Counted from the stretch's first letter, positions 37,135-45,689 are shown. The stretch is DNA of 64,000 nucleotides from Sinorhizobium sojae CCBAU 05684 (GCF_002288525.1 NZ_CP023067.1:2614501-2678500), one strand, 5' to 3'. Program-made: numbers and translations. The notes: generated by a model from the sequence alone, not told the origin.

Positions 37135-37881
37135 TCAGATCAGCTTCATCCTGATGGCCCGGGCGATCGCCTGCACGCGGTTGACCGCATCGAGCTTGCG
37201 GGCGGCGCTCTTGAAATAGCTCGCCACCGTATAGGCGGAGATGCCGAGGATGATGGCGATCTCGTCACTGCTTTTTCCGGCCGCAGCCCAACGCAGGCAT
37301 TCGATCTCGCGGCTCGACAATTTCTCGCGCGCGGGCTGGCCGGCATCGAAGGTGCGCTCGAGACACTCGAAGAGCTGGACGAGCGCCAGATAGATCATTG
37401 CCTTTTCCCCGCCCCTGGGCTCCTCCCGTTTGCCCGAAAGCATCGCCAGGAACGGCTCGCCCGAGGTCGTGTGCAGAAGCACGGCGAAATGGCGCACCAT
37501 TTCCGGATGCGGCTGGAGCTGGCGGATCGCGCCCATCCCCCTTCCCTTCCCCGTCTCCTCTAAGAGTTCCGGACCGCCCGCAATGGGCAGCTTGGTACGG
37601 CGCAGGCGCTCAACGAGTCCGCTCGCCGGGAAAATCTGCTCGGCGTCATACTGGCGCACCAGTTCGGCCGGCCAGTTGCTGAGAACCAGGCGCTCGGAAA
37701 AACGCTGCTCCTCGGCCATCGGCAGCCGCGCGATCAGGAAATGCGCGTAGCCATAGCGGGTGACCAGCTGCCGCATCAGCTGGAGGATTTCGTATTCGGT
37801 CTGCACCGACGCTGGATCGATGTCGAAAAACAAATCTGCGTCAGCCTCGCGCTGCAAGGCCGGTTCGTTCGCTTCCTTCAT
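37135..37881 (-). CDS. LuxR-family transcriptional regulator
   Basis: A 248-residue LuxR-type regulator. The N-terminal part (about 20-170) looks like an autoinducer-binding domain, with SNWPAELVRQYDAEQIF in place of the usual W-x3-Y-x8-D pattern. The C-terminal helix-turn-helix is LSSREIECLRWAAAGKSSDEIAIILGISAYTV. No luxI-like synthase is nearby, so it would be an orphan receptor if it binds acyl-homoserine lactones. It lies upstream of mnmA on the same strand. Confidence 0.88.
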   Translation of the reverse strand: MKEANEPALQREADADLFFDIDPASVQTEYEILQLMRQLVTRYGYAHFLIARLPMAEEQRFSERLVLSNWPAELVRQYDAEQIFPASGLVERLRRTKLPIAGGPELLEETGKGRGMGAIRQLQPHPEMVRHFAVLLHTTSGEPFLAMLSGKREEPRGGEKAMIYLALVQLFECLERTFDAGQPAREKLSSREIECLRWAAAGKSSDEIAIILGISAYTVASYFKSAARKLDAVNRVQAIARAIRMKLI

Positions 37882-38382
37882 TCAAGGTCACCTGCTGCCG
37901 ACGGACGCCCGGCTCAAATTCAAGCCCCTCACACGCTCCGGCAATTGCCAACAGCGGCGGAAACCCGCCCCGGTCGCGGCGCGGCCGGTCAAAGGGAGTG
38001 GTGATGCGCGGGCGGAAATATCCGGGAGCGCCGCTTCGACGCTCGCTCCTTGTTTGTGCATGCCCTTGCCCCGAAACCGCTACATGTTTTGGAGCGGCAT
38101 GCATCATGAGGAGTCCCGTTATCAGGAAATCTCCTTCGAAGCGAAATGTGGTAATTGCATGGCTCCCGAACCGAAGGGCAGCAAAGTCCCCGGCAATTCA
38201 GCCGCTTCGCAGGATGCTGAAGGAGATCGGCGATAGCACCGCCCTGCTGGCCGTGCAGGGGATTCCCGCCGGTCGGAAGTGTCTCAAATTATAAGCAAAT
38301 CGTTACCAGCCGCTTAGGTAAATGTTAAATGTGGCACGCTAGGGTCGTGTGCATATGGTCTTGCGTTTGTGTAGAGAGTCCC
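37882..38382. other. Gene-free stretch upstream of sciP
   Basis: 501 bases. Two overlapping short frames (38099-38236 and 38106-38294) are open but have no family and only one has a possible ribosome site. The right end carries a CtrA-box and a GAGTC site. Confidence 0.5.
38314..38328 (+). promoter_or_regulatory. CtrA-box-like site upstream of sciP
   Basis: TTAGGTAAATGTTAA fits the CtrA consensus TTAA-N7-TTAA with one mismatch. It sits 55 bases before the sciP ATG. A GANTC (GAGTC, 38376-38380) lies directly before the start codon. Confidence 0.6.
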
Positions 38383-38658
38383 ATGACCGAAATGATGCGT
38401 CCACGCGTAAAATATGTCATCGGCCCCGATGGCAGTCCTCTGACGATTGCGGACCTGCCGCCGGCCAATACCCGGCGCTGGGTAATCCGCAGGAAGGCCG
38501 AAGTCGTCGCCGCCGTGCGTGGCGGTCTCCTGAGCCTTGAAGAGGCATGCGAGCGTTACACCCTCACCGTCGAGGAATTCCTCTCCTGGCAGTCCTCCAT
38601 CAACGATCACGGCCTGGCCGGCCTGCGCACCACGCGCATTCAGCAATATCGCCACTGA
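38383..38658 (+). CDS. sciP: CtrA inhibitor SciP (DUF1153)
   Basis: SciP is a small helix-turn-helix protein that blocks CtrA-dependent transcription in G1 cells of alphaproteobacteria. The 91-residue protein shows the family core RVKYVIGPDGSPLTIADLPP, RRWVIRRKAEVVAAVRGGLL and the recognition helix with LTVEEFLSWQ. The ATG at 38383 gives normal length. Placement two genes from ctrA, with a CtrA-box upstream, agrees with the feedback loop known in Caulobacter. Confidence 0.94.
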   Translation: MTEMMRPRVKYVIGPDGSPLTIADLPPANTRRWVIRRKAEVVAAVRGGLLSLEEACERYTLTVEEFLSWQSSINDHGLAGLRTTRIQQYRH

Positions 38659-38687
38659 TCACCCCTGAAACAGGGCCATAATTCGAA

Positions 38688-38719
38688 CCGGCGGCTCGGG
38701 ATCCTCCCTGAGCCGCCGG
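38688..38719 (+). terminator. Terminator-like hairpin after sciP
   Basis: A 10-bp perfect stem (CCGGCGGCTC, 38688-38697, with GAGCCGCCGG, 38710-38719), further extended by GGG/CCC, lies 30 bases after the sciP stop. Followed by TGTCGTTT. Confidence 0.65.
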
Positions 38720-38797
38720 TGTCGTTTCAGGGGGCCGCGAACGACCCCCTCTGGCGCCGCGAGGCTTCCGCGCTTCGAAAAGGCCCGAAACAAAACG

Positions 38798-38827
38798 GCC
38801 TGCCTCCCGGAAACGCGGGAGGCAGGC
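38798..38827 (-). terminator. Terminator after the FliJ-like gene
   Basis: A 12-bp perfect stem (GCCTGCCTCCCG, 38798-38809, with its complement at 38816-38827). Read on the minus strand it is followed by CGTTTTGTTTC, 37 bases past the FliJ-like stop. Confidence 0.7.
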
Positions 38828-38864
38828 TCATTTCGACTTCTCTGCTGCTGCGCCTCAGGCCCTC

Positions 38865-39215
38865 TCAGGCGCGAAGCCGGGTGCCCGCATCCCGCTCTTC
38901 GAGCGCGGCCGCCTTCTCGTATTCGGCCTGAACTTCCGCAAGGGCGAGCTCGGCCGCATCCTGCTGCACTCTCAGTTCCCGGATCGACACCTGGAGGTTG
39001 TCGGCGCGCTGTCGGGCAGCCTTCGCGAAGGTGGGATAGGCGAAATGCGAGGGGTCGGAAATGCCCGACTTCTTTTCCTCGAAAACGATCTGGCTTTCCA
39101 GTTCCTTAGTCATCCGCTCGAACTCAGCCATCATCATCTGAAGCTGGTTCAACTGACGCTGCTTCTCCCGAACCTGAAATTCTTTCAGGCGGACAAGGCT
39201 CTCACGTGGTTTCAT
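38865..39215 (-). CDS. FliJ-like coiled-coil protein
   Basis: A 116-residue, almost wholly alpha-helical coiled-coil protein (MKPRESLVRLKEFQVREKQRQL...). The heptad pattern, size and N-terminal SLVRLKEFQVREK resemble FliJ, the flagellar export chaperone and stalk of the FliI ATPase. GGGAG precedes the start; in-frame codons upstream to 39410 are non-coding in character. It is divergent from ctrA, consistent with CtrA control of flagellar genes. Confidence 0.75.
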   Translation of the reverse strand: MKPRESLVRLKEFQVREKQRQLNQLQMMMAEFERMTKELESQIVFEEKKSGISDPSHFAYPTFAKAARQRADNLQVSIRELRVQQDAAELALAEVQAEYEKAAALEERDAGTRLRA

Positions 39216-39749
39216 ACGCAATACTCCCGTGGATGGCGAGACCCCGGCTACCGATTCCGCAGCGCCCCCGCTTTCGGACGAGGCCGCCGCAGCACTTTGA
39301 ACTTGCACATGGTCCGGCACAAATCGACTCCGATCCGAGACCCATGCGCTACCCCTCCGGCTCCGCCCTGGAGCCGAAAACGAAAAATCCCCAGCGGTCT
39401 TAACAAACACCTACCGCTGGTAACCTTTCGTTTACGGGCATCGTTAATCATAGGGACGATGGTTTAAGGCTCCGTAAATGCTGAGATACGAAATGTGGCG
39501 CTTGGCCTATTTGCGAGTCTAGAGAGTCAGATATCGGCATCTCCTCATGTATCGCATGAGGAACGCCGTTTCAGATTCACCTTTGGAATCAGGAGACTGC
39601 TAAAAATATTTAACACGCTCGATACACCTTGCCAGAGTGAATCAGAATTTGTTAACCATTTGATGGCAGCCTCCAAATCAGGCAACGACTGGATCCGTAA
39701 CGCGTAAGGGGGGCCACGTAGACCTTGGGCGGCGGAAAAGGGGAAGACT
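39216..39749. promoter_or_regulatory. Regulatory region between the FliJ-like gene and ctrA
   Basis: 534 bases with no gene and many cell-cycle motifs. GANTC sites (CcrM methylation) lie at 39253, 39326, 39515, 39524, 39574, 39586 and 39639. CtrA half-sites include TTAACCAT at 39652-39659 and TTAA at 39444, 39464 and 39610. The density of both motifs is far above the surrounding DNA. Confidence 0.7.
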
Positions 39750-40451
39750 ATGCGGGTTCTACTGATCGAAGACGACAGCGCGACAGCTCAAAGCATTGAG
39801 CTGATGCTAAAGTCGGAGAGTTTCAACGTCTACACCACCGATCTGGGGGAAGAAGGCGTCGATCTCGGCAAGCTTTACGATTACGATATCATCCTTCTCG
39901 ACCTGAACTTGCCGGACATGTCCGGCTACGAGGTCCTGAGAACGCTGCGCCTGTCGAAGGTGAAGACCCCGATCCTCATTCTCTCCGGCATGGCAGGCAT
40001 CGAGGACAAGGTCCGCGGCCTCGGCTTCGGCGCCGATGACTACATGACCAAGCCCTTCCACAAGGACGAGCTGGTGGCACGCATCCATGCCATCGTGCGC
40101 CGCTCAAAGGGCCACGCCCAGTCGGTCATCGCCACGGGCGAACTGATCGTCAACCTCGACGCCAAGACGGTGGAAGTCGGCGGCCAGCGCGTGCACCTGA
40201 CCGGCAAGGAATACCAGATGCTGGAGCTGCTCTCGCTGCGCAAGGGCACGACGCTCACCAAGGAAATGTTCTTGAACCACCTTTATGGCGGCATGGACGA
40301 GCCGGAACTGAAGATCATCGACGTCTTCATCTGCAAGCTGCGCAAGAAGCTTGCAAACGCCGCCGGCGGCGCCAACTATATCGAAACGGTCTGGGGCCGC
40401 GGCTACGTGCTGCGCGAGCCCGAGGGCAACGACTACCTGGAAACCGCCTGA
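39750..40451 (+). CDS. ctrA: Cell-cycle response regulator CtrA
   Basis: CtrA is the essential OmpR-type master regulator of the alphaproteobacterial cell cycle. The 233-residue protein has a receiver domain with EDD near residues 7-9, the phospho-acceptor Asp in [17 protein letters not shown] at 51, and Lys in [10 protein letters not shown], then a winged helix with [20 protein letters not shown] and WGRGYVL. The C-terminal ETA resembles the hydrophobic ClpXP tag (usually AA). AAGGGGAAG precedes the ATG. Confidence 0.98.
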   Translation: MRVLLIEDDSATAQSIELMLKSESFNVYTTDLGEEGVDLGKLYDYDIILLDLNLPDMSGYEVLRTLRLSKVKTPILILSGMAGIEDKVRGLGFGADDYMTKPFHKDELVARIHAIVRRSKGHAQSVIATGELIVNLDAKTVEVGGQRVHLTGKEYQMLELLSLRKGTTLTKEMFLNHLYGGMDEPELKIIDVFICKLRKKLANAAGGANYIETVWGRGYVLREPEGNDYLETA

Positions 40452-40505
40452 TTTCCAATCCGTCGCGCCCCCGGCTTGGCCCGGGCGACGAACCCGCCCC
40501 GACGC

Positions 40506-40530
40506 AAAACCCGCCCCTGGGCGGGTTTTT
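40506..40530 (+). terminator. Rho-independent terminator of ctrA
   Basis: AAAACCCGCCC-CTG-GGCGGGTTTTT forms a strong stem with a T-run, 55 bases after the ctrA stop. Confidence 0.85.
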
Positions 40531-40552
40531 GTCGTTTTGGCGCCTGCCGCTG

Positions 40553-40606
40553 CTGCAAAACCCTACAGCAACCTTTGCGCTTTCATCAAAGGCGGATGCG
40601 CCTTCA
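40553..40606. repeat. Possible RIME remnant
   Basis: CCTACAGCAACCTTTGCGC resembles the left module of the other RIME-like sites, but the paired arm is degenerate. Confidence 0.35.
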
Positions 40607-40714
40607 CAAGGATGAGGTCCGGACGAGAGCCTGCCGTATCGCAACCGGGCACCCGATAAGACGCGGCGCTGCAGGCGTGCCCTACCCGACCCTTCGCCCT
40701 GTTGAAGTCAAGAC

Positions 40715-40741
40715 AAAAAAGGGCCGCGGGGGAGCCGCGGC
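40715..40741 (-). terminator. Terminator of the receiver-domain gene
   Basis: On the minus strand GCCGCGGCTCCCCCGCGGCC forms a stem directly followed by CTTTTTTG, 57 bases past the stop of the response-regulator gene. Confidence 0.8.
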
Positions 40742-40797
40742 AAGTTTCTTCGGGAGGATCTGGACCGCATGTTCAAGGCCGGTCGCGGAAACCCCGC

Positions 40798-41160
40798 TCA
40801 GGCCGCCATCGACTGGCTGGCAAAAACGTTCGTCAGGATCTTGCGGTCGAAGGGCTTCAGGAGGAAGTCGTCGGCGCCGGCGCGCTTGCCAGCCATCATC
40901 TTGCGCAGGTCCGCCTCGACGACGCAATAATAGATCTTGACCGAGGCGCCCTCGGGCAGCCGGCGGATATTGCCGATGAGGTCGAGCGCCCCTTCGAGCC
41001 CGGCATCGACAATCAGGATGTTCGGCAGCTCGGCCTCGCAACGCACCAGAGCGTCGAGGCTGCTCGCCGCCTCGGACACGAGAAAACCCATGCCCGACAG
41101 GATGCGCTTGCCGACCTTCCTTACAACATCCGAACCATCAGCGATCATCAAGCGCCGCAT
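40798..41160 (-). CDS. Single-domain response regulator
   Basis: A 120-residue stand-alone receiver domain. Recognisable positions are Asp8 in MIADGSD, the phospho-acceptor Asp in ILIVDAGL near residue 52 and Lys in FLLKPFD near 103; the usual Thr/Ser switch residue appears to be Val in YYCVVEAD. GGAGGAG precedes the ATG. It lies between ctrA and chpT, so it may be part of the CckA-ChpT-CtrA phosphorelay or a CpdR-type adaptor, which I cannot decide from sequence. Confidence 0.85.
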   Translation of the reverse strand: MRRLMIADGSDVVRKVGKRILSGMGFLVSEAASSLDALVRCEAELPNILIVDAGLEGALDLIGNIRRLPEGASVKIYYCVVEADLRKMMAGKRAGADDFLLKPFDRKILTNVFASQSMAA

Positions 41161-41429
41161 GTTTCACTCCTCCACGCCTCACGGGCGAAAACGCGTCCAG
41201 GAAACAATCCTATACGGATTTGGCAAAGAAACTGTTACCGCGCTCGGTCAACGCTCTCTTTTGTTTCGCGGTAAAGTTGCCGGCCCCGTTTAACGCGTCC
41301 GGATATGATCATCGAGAGCAAGGAAATCCGGGGCGTTCCGCCAGCGGCAAGAAAACGCAAGAACCCGCCACGCGGACCGGTGGGGAGCCAATTCGTGCCA
41401 TTTTCGGTGAGCGGCGGCGCGGCTCCGGA

Positions 41430-42074
41430 TCAGGCCCCGGCGCGTGCGGTGAAGACGATCTCTTCGCCAGTCGATGCGACGTCAATCGTCATGCCCGCCT
41501 CTTCGGCGAGCAGCACCGTATAATAGGGCTGGATCGAGTGCGCGTCGACCGCCTCCTCCGGGGTGCCGGAGAGGATTTCCATGAGCTTCGGCGGCACGCG
41601 CATCATCCGCCCCTTGGCGACGAGCGTGAAGGCGGCGTCGAATTCCGGATCCTCCAGCGTAACCTCGATCGAGCCGCCGCGCGGGATCGCGCCATAGGCG
41701 ATGAGGAACAGGTTCAGGAGCAGCTTGACGCGATTCTTGGCGATGATCGCGCGCGGGCCGTTCCAGGTGACTTCGGTCTTCTTTTCCGCGGCGGCAAAAT
41801 CCTTGGCCGCCTTCTCCGCCTCTCCGGTGTCGATCGATGCGCCGACCGAGCCCGAAGCGCCGAAAGCGAGACGGGCGAATTTCAGCCGGACCGAGGCATT
41901 GAGGGCGCTGGTGCGGATCAGGTCCATGGCATCGGCATCGGCGCCGCCCTCGTCGAGCAGTTCGAGGCCGTTGTTGATGGCGCCGACCGGCGAAATGACG
42001 TCGTGGCAAACCCGGCTGCACAGCAGCGCGGCCAGATCGGGTCCCGTCAGCGTCAGGTTCGGATTCTTTGCCAT
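41430..42074 (-). CDS. chpT: Histidine phosphotransferase ChpT
   Basis: ChpT passes phosphate from CckA to CtrA and CpdR. The 214-residue protein has a DHp-like N-terminal helix with the phospho-His in SRVCHDVISPVGAINNGLEL near residue 24, and a degenerate ATPase-like C-terminal domain typical of the family. The start at 42074 has AAGGA; in-frame codons continue upstream to 42191 but lack coding character. Closeness to ctrA supports the assignment. Confidence 0.93.
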   Translation of the reverse strand: MAKNPNLTLTGPDLAALLCSRVCHDVISPVGAINNGLELLDEGGADADAMDLIRTSALNASVRLKFARLAFGASGSVGASIDTGEAEKAAKDFAAAEKKTEVTWNGPRAIIAKNRVKLLLNLFLIAYGAIPRGGSIEVTLEDPEFDAAFTLVAKGRMMRVPPKLMEILSGTPEEAVDAHSIQPYYTVLLAEEAGMTIDVASTGEEIVFTARAGA

Positions 42075-42208
42075 TCTCGTTCCTTGTCCGGTTCTTCCAT
42101 CCGGGGCTTGCGGAGGGTGCAAACGCCCGCGACGCTCCGACCGGCCACGCCCCGTGCGGCCGGCGAGCACACCTATTTCTCGATGAGCCATAATGACATC
42201 ACATTTGG

Positions 42209-42223
42209 TAAACCGATTGTTAA
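42209..42223. promoter_or_regulatory. CtrA-box-like site between chpT and eipA
   Basis: TAAACCGATTGTTAA reads on the reverse strand as TTAA-N7-TTTA, one mismatch from the CtrA consensus. It lies in the 362-base divergent region between chpT and eipA. The rest of this region shows no gene. Confidence 0.5.
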
Positions 42224-42436
42224 GATCATCGGTTCAAATTGTCAGGGCACCCCGATTTCGGTGGCCCAGCCTCGCGCGGAACCACTGAAAGCGGATAGGG
42301 TGCGCTCAATCAAGACGGTCGTGCCATTCATGCACAGCCACTTGAAAATGGTCCAGACCCGCGGGTGGCGCACGACCGATCAAGAGCTGGTCGTAACGGC
42401 CCGCGCGCGCCGCATTCGCGCCTGACGGAGGAAACG

Positions 42437-43042
42437 ATGCAGCCGAAGATGAAGGCTACCGCAATGGCTGTCCGCGCCATCCTGACCACGATCATACTGA
42501 TCGGCGTCGCCCTGACAACCGGCGCCTATTCCGCCGCCCACGCCCAATCCGCCAACGGAAGCCAGTATTCGATGCAAGAGATCATCGACGCCGGCCACAC
42601 CTTTTTCGGCGAAACCTCCGGCGGCCTTGCCAAAGTGGTGGAGCGCGCCTTCGAAAGCTACGGGCTGCCGAACGGTTACATCCTCGGGCAGGAAGGTTCC
42701 GGCGCCTTCATAGCCGGCCTGACCTATGGCGAGGGCGAGCTCTACACCAAGAATGTCGGCCAGCATCCGGTCTTCTGGCAGGGCCCGTCGCTCGGGCTCG
42801 ATTGGGGTGGACAGGGCAGCCGGGCAATGATGCTTGTCTACAATCTGCCGAGCGTGCCGGCGCTCTACAAGCGCTTCGGCGGCGTCTCCGGCTCGGCCTA
42901 TGTCGTCGCCGGTGTCGGCATGACGGTGCTGACCGACGAGCATGTCGTCGTCGTGCCGATCCGCACCGGCATCGGCGCCAGGCTCGGCGTCAATGTCGGC
43001 TACCTCAAGCTGACGCAGCAGCCGACCTGGAATCCGTTCTGA
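42437..43042 (+). CDS. eipA: Envelope integrity protein EipA (DUF1134)
   Basis: A 201-residue periplasmic protein with a signal peptide (about residues 1-36, ending AHAQ). The mature part is the DUF1134 domain (SMQEIIDAGHTFFGETSGGLAKVVE, LGLDWGGQGSR, GVGMTVL). In Brucella, EipA supports envelope stress resistance and is a CtrA target, which fits the CtrA-box-like site upstream. GGAGGAAACG precedes the ATG. Confidence 0.93.
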   Translation: MQPKMKATAMAVRAILTTIILIGVALTTGAYSAAHAQSANGSQYSMQEIIDAGHTFFGETSGGLAKVVERAFESYGLPNGYILGQEGSGAFIAGLTYGEGELYTKNVGQHPVFWQGPSLGLDWGGQGSRAMMLVYNLPSVPALYKRFGGVSGSAYVVAGVGMTVLTDEHVVVVPIRTGIGARLGVNVGYLKLTQQPTWNPF

Positions 43043-43149
43043 CGTCCGGTAACGAGGAGCGCGCAGGGTTGATCGCTGTGGATATGGAAAGGCGTGCAAG
43101 CTTGCAGTAAATGTCATTTCAGGCGTCATGCTTTACTGCAAAAACGAAT

Positions 43150-43180
43150 GGGCCGCCCGGCCGTCCCGGATGGGCGGCCC
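43150..43180 (+). terminator. Hairpin after eipA
   Basis: A 9-bp perfect stem GGGCCGCCC/GGGCGGCCC with a 13-base loop lies about 110 bases beyond eipA and 24 before the next gene. No T-run follows. Confidence 0.45.
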
Positions 43181-43203
43181 GGTCCAGATGAAACGGCCGG
43201 CAC

Positions 43204-44361
43204 GTGATTGAATATGCGCTCCTCTTTGCTCTCGGCTTCCTGACGGCGGTCCTGCTCGGTCTGATGATCGCGCCCGCCATCCAGAGGCGCATCGTGCGCT
43301 TCGCCGAGGATCGGCTGAAAGCAACCATGCCCTTGAGCCCCCAGGAGGTGCGCGCACAGAGGGATGCCGCCCGCGCGACCTACGCCGCCGAAAACGCCAA
43401 AACCATGCAGGCCTTGCGCCGCGAGCGCGACAAGGGCGTCGCCCTGATGCTGCAGAACGAAGGGACGCACCAGGAAGCGCGTCGACTGGCCGAGGAAAAT
43501 GCCGAGCTTCAGGCGCAGGTGGCGGTAATGAACGTCGAGGTCACCACGATGCGCTCGACCATCCGCGAACTCGAGCTGCGGGTCGCGGATATGCGCGCCT
43601 CATTCGAAAACCTGCAGCGCGCCGATGGCGACAAGAGCGAGACCATTCGCCGGCTGAAGAAGGAACTGGACAGGCATGCCGCCGAAAGCGACAGCCTTCG
43701 CATCGATGTCGCGGCGCGGGAGACCGAGGCCGAGCATCTGAAGAGCCGTGTCGCCGGACTGCGCGACGAACGCGAGGCGCTGCGGGCGGATCTCAAGGCG
43801 GAAAACGCGCGGGCCCGCGAAATGGAGTTGCGGCTGGAGCGGGACGGCAGCCGCATACGCCAGCTGGAAACGAAGCTTGCCCGTGAAACCGCCGCCATTG
43901 CCGATCGCGAGAGCGCGCTCGAGCGCCGCGCCCAGGAGATAGAAAGGCTGAAGGCGCGGGTGAAAACGGCAAACCAGGAGATCCGCGACGCGACCAAGGC
44001 GCTCCGCACCGCCGGTGTCAAGCTGCCGAAACAGCCGGGCCCGAGCCGGAAAGCGGTAGGCAATGCGGACGAGAAAGAGAAGGCCATGCTGCAGGAGCCC
44101 GACGCCGACAGGCTTTCCGAGGACATGCGTATGCGCGCAACGGCGCTCTCGGAACGCCTCACGAATTCGAGATCCGCCGCCCATGACGAGGCCCTGCGCG
44201 ATGAAATGGCGGAGATTGCCGCCGGCATGGTCGCGCTCACCGCCAGGCGCGAAGGCGACACCTCGCCGATTCACGGGCTCCTCGCCGGCGAAGAGGGAGA
44301 GAAGCAGGGAAGCCGCAAGAGCCTGGCGAAGCGCGCCAAGGAATTGTTGCCGTCAAAATAA
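43204..44361 (+). CDS. Membrane-anchored coiled-coil protein
   Basis: A 385-residue protein with one N-terminal membrane helix (about 3-25, YALLFALGFLTAVLLGLMIA) followed by a long coiled coil (about 45-280) rich in Glu, Arg and Ala, and a less ordered C-terminus. The start is GTG at 43204 with a weak ribosome site. It resembles uncharacterised rhizobial inner-membrane coiled-coil proteins; a scaffold or envelope role is only a guess. Confidence 0.8.
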   Translation: MIEYALLFALGFLTAVLLGLMIAPAIQRRIVRFAEDRLKATMPLSPQEVRAQRDAARATYAAENAKTMQALRRERDKGVALMLQNEGTHQEARRLAEENAELQAQVAVMNVEVTTMRSTIRELELRVADMRASFENLQRADGDKSETIRRLKKELDRHAAESDSLRIDVAARETEAEHLKSRVAGLRDEREALRADLKAENARAREMELRLERDGSRIRQLETKLARETAAIADRESALERRAQEIERLKARVKTANQEIRDATKALRTAGVKLPKQPGPSRKAVGNADEKEKAMLQEPDADRLSEDMRMRATALSERLTNSRSAAHDEALRDEMAEIAAGMVALTARREGDTSPIHGLLAGEEGEKQGSRKSLAKRAKELLPSK

Positions 44362-44445
44362 CGCCAGGCGCGGATTGGGCTTTTTTGTCAAGTCGCCGGC
44401 CCCGTGAGGAGCCCTATGCCGGGATGTTTCGGCCGCCTGCCCGGG

Positions 44446-45276
44446 TCAGATCCGGCCGTTGACGCGCGCAACCTGATGGAGCGCAATGCCCGCCGCCATC
44501 GCCACGTTGAGGCTGTCGAGGCCCGGCCGCTGACGGATGCGCGCGGTCCGAACGGCTGACAGGATCGCCTCCGGCAGGCCCTCGCCTTCGGTGCCGACCA
44601 GGAGCGCCGTGCGCGGCGCCGGCGGGATCTCCGCGACATCGGTTTCGCCGCGCGGCGAAAGGCCCCAGAGCGCAAAGCCCGCCGCCTGCAGCCGCCCGAT
44701 CAGCTCGGCCGCGGTTCCCTCACGCGCAAAAGGTAGCGTCAGCACGGAGCCGACCGACACGCGGATCGCCTTGCGGTACATCGGATCACAGCTCGTCTGG
44801 TCCATCAGCACCGCATCAACGCCGAAGGCCGCGGCATTTCGAAACAGCGACCCCATATTGTCGTGGTTGGAGATGCCGCAGGCGGCGAGAACAAGGCTTG
44901 AGGCGGGAAGCCGAGCAAGCAGCGCATCCCCGCCCGGCAGTTGATCGCAGCGGCCGAGAGCCAACACGCCCCGATGCATGTTGAACCCGGCGATCGCATC
45001 GAAGACGCCGGCATCGGCCACGTAGACCGGAACCTCGGGCGGAAACTTCGCAAGCAGATCCCCAAGACCGGCAACGCGGCTTTCCAGGAGCAGGATCGCC
45101 TCGGCGGCAATACCGCGGCCGGAGCGATGCGCCGCTGCCAGCAGGCGCAGGACGACGGTGCCCTCGGCGATGAAGCGGCCCTCGCGTCCGATGAGATCAC
45201 GCTCCTTGATCGACACCAAGCCCGCAATGCGCGGGTCCGACGGGTCGTCGATCCGGATCAGAGGGGCCGCGCCCAT
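44446..45276 (-). CDS. TrmH/SpoU-family RNA methyltransferase
   Basis: A 276-residue SPOUT methyltransferase acting on rRNA or tRNA ribose. The trefoil-knot motifs are visible: NHDNMGSLFRNAAAFG, LLVGTEGEGLPEAI and LDSLNVAMAAGIALHQ. An N-terminal RNA-binding domain (about 1-105) precedes it. It starts 5 bases after the stop of the upstream small membrane-protein gene, so the two are likely cotranscribed. Confidence 0.92.
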   Translation of the reverse strand: MGAAPLIRIDDPSDPRIAGLVSIKERDLIGREGRFIAEGTVVLRLLAAAHRSGRGIAAEAILLLESRVAGLGDLLAKFPPEVPVYVADAGVFDAIAGFNMHRGVLALGRCDQLPGGDALLARLPASSLVLAACGISNHDNMGSLFRNAAAFGVDAVLMDQTSCDPMYRKAIRVSVGSVLTLPFAREGTAAELIGRLQAAGFALWGLSPRGETDVAEIPPAPRTALLVGTEGEGLPEAILSAVRTARIRQRPGLDSLNVAMAAGIALHQVARVNGRI

Positions 45277-45280
45277 GCCG

Positions 45281-45661
45281 TCAGTTCGTCCTGACGGTGA
45301 TGTCCGCGACGATGCGCCCTGCCCCGATGTCGAAGACGATCACACGCGGCTCTGCACCCGGCAGGCTGCCATAGAACAGCACTTGCGAGCCGGAGAGCGC
45401 CACCTCGTTTATCGAAAATCCGGCCGGCAGCGCCGCGATCGCCTGCACCGGCGCGTCCGCCGGCACGCTGACCGCCGCTTGCACCGTCTCCGGGCCGCCT
45501 TCCGTGCGCGTCAGCTTGTAGACAATCGTCCCGAGGACGGCCATAAGCATGATCAGCATCACGCCGGCCGACACGAGTTGCAGGCGCACCATCTTGCGGC
45601 GGACATTCTCCATCGCCGGATCAAGGGGCTTCTCTTCATCATCGGGCTCGATTGCGGTCAT
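45281..45661 (-). CDS. Hypothetical single-span membrane protein
   Basis: A 126-residue protein with a short acidic cytoplasmic N-terminus, a membrane helix at about 32-55 (LQLVSAGVMLIMLMAVLGTIVY) and a small beta-rich C-terminal domain likely in the periplasm. The start at 45661 lies just 28 bases from the divergent RluA-type gene; an in-frame ATG at 45691 would make the two genes overlap. Probably cotranscribed with the methyltransferase gene. Function unknown. Confidence 0.75.
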   Translation of the reverse strand: MTAIEPDDEEKPLDPAMENVRRKMVRLQLVSAGVMLIMLMAVLGTIVYKLTRTEGGPETVQAAVSVPADAPVQAIAALPAGFSINEVALSGSQVLFYGSLPGAEPRVIVFDIGAGRIVADITVRTN

Positions 45662-45689
45662 GGCTGGCTTTCTATCGGAATTGGAACGC

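Noticed and set aside
35744-37219. A 491-codon plus-strand frame
   Set aside because: It is antisense to mnmA and carries no family signature.
38099-38294. Two overlapping short open frames (45 and 62 residues) upstream of sciP
   Set aside because: They are in different frames, have mixed codon bias and no family. The first has a GGAG at good distance, so a small gene is not excluded.
41305-41523. A 72-residue plus-strand frame running into the end of chpT
   Set aside because: Codon bias is fair up to 41430, but there is no ribosome site and the second half is antisense to chpT. A faint likeness to small flagellar regulators is too weak to report.
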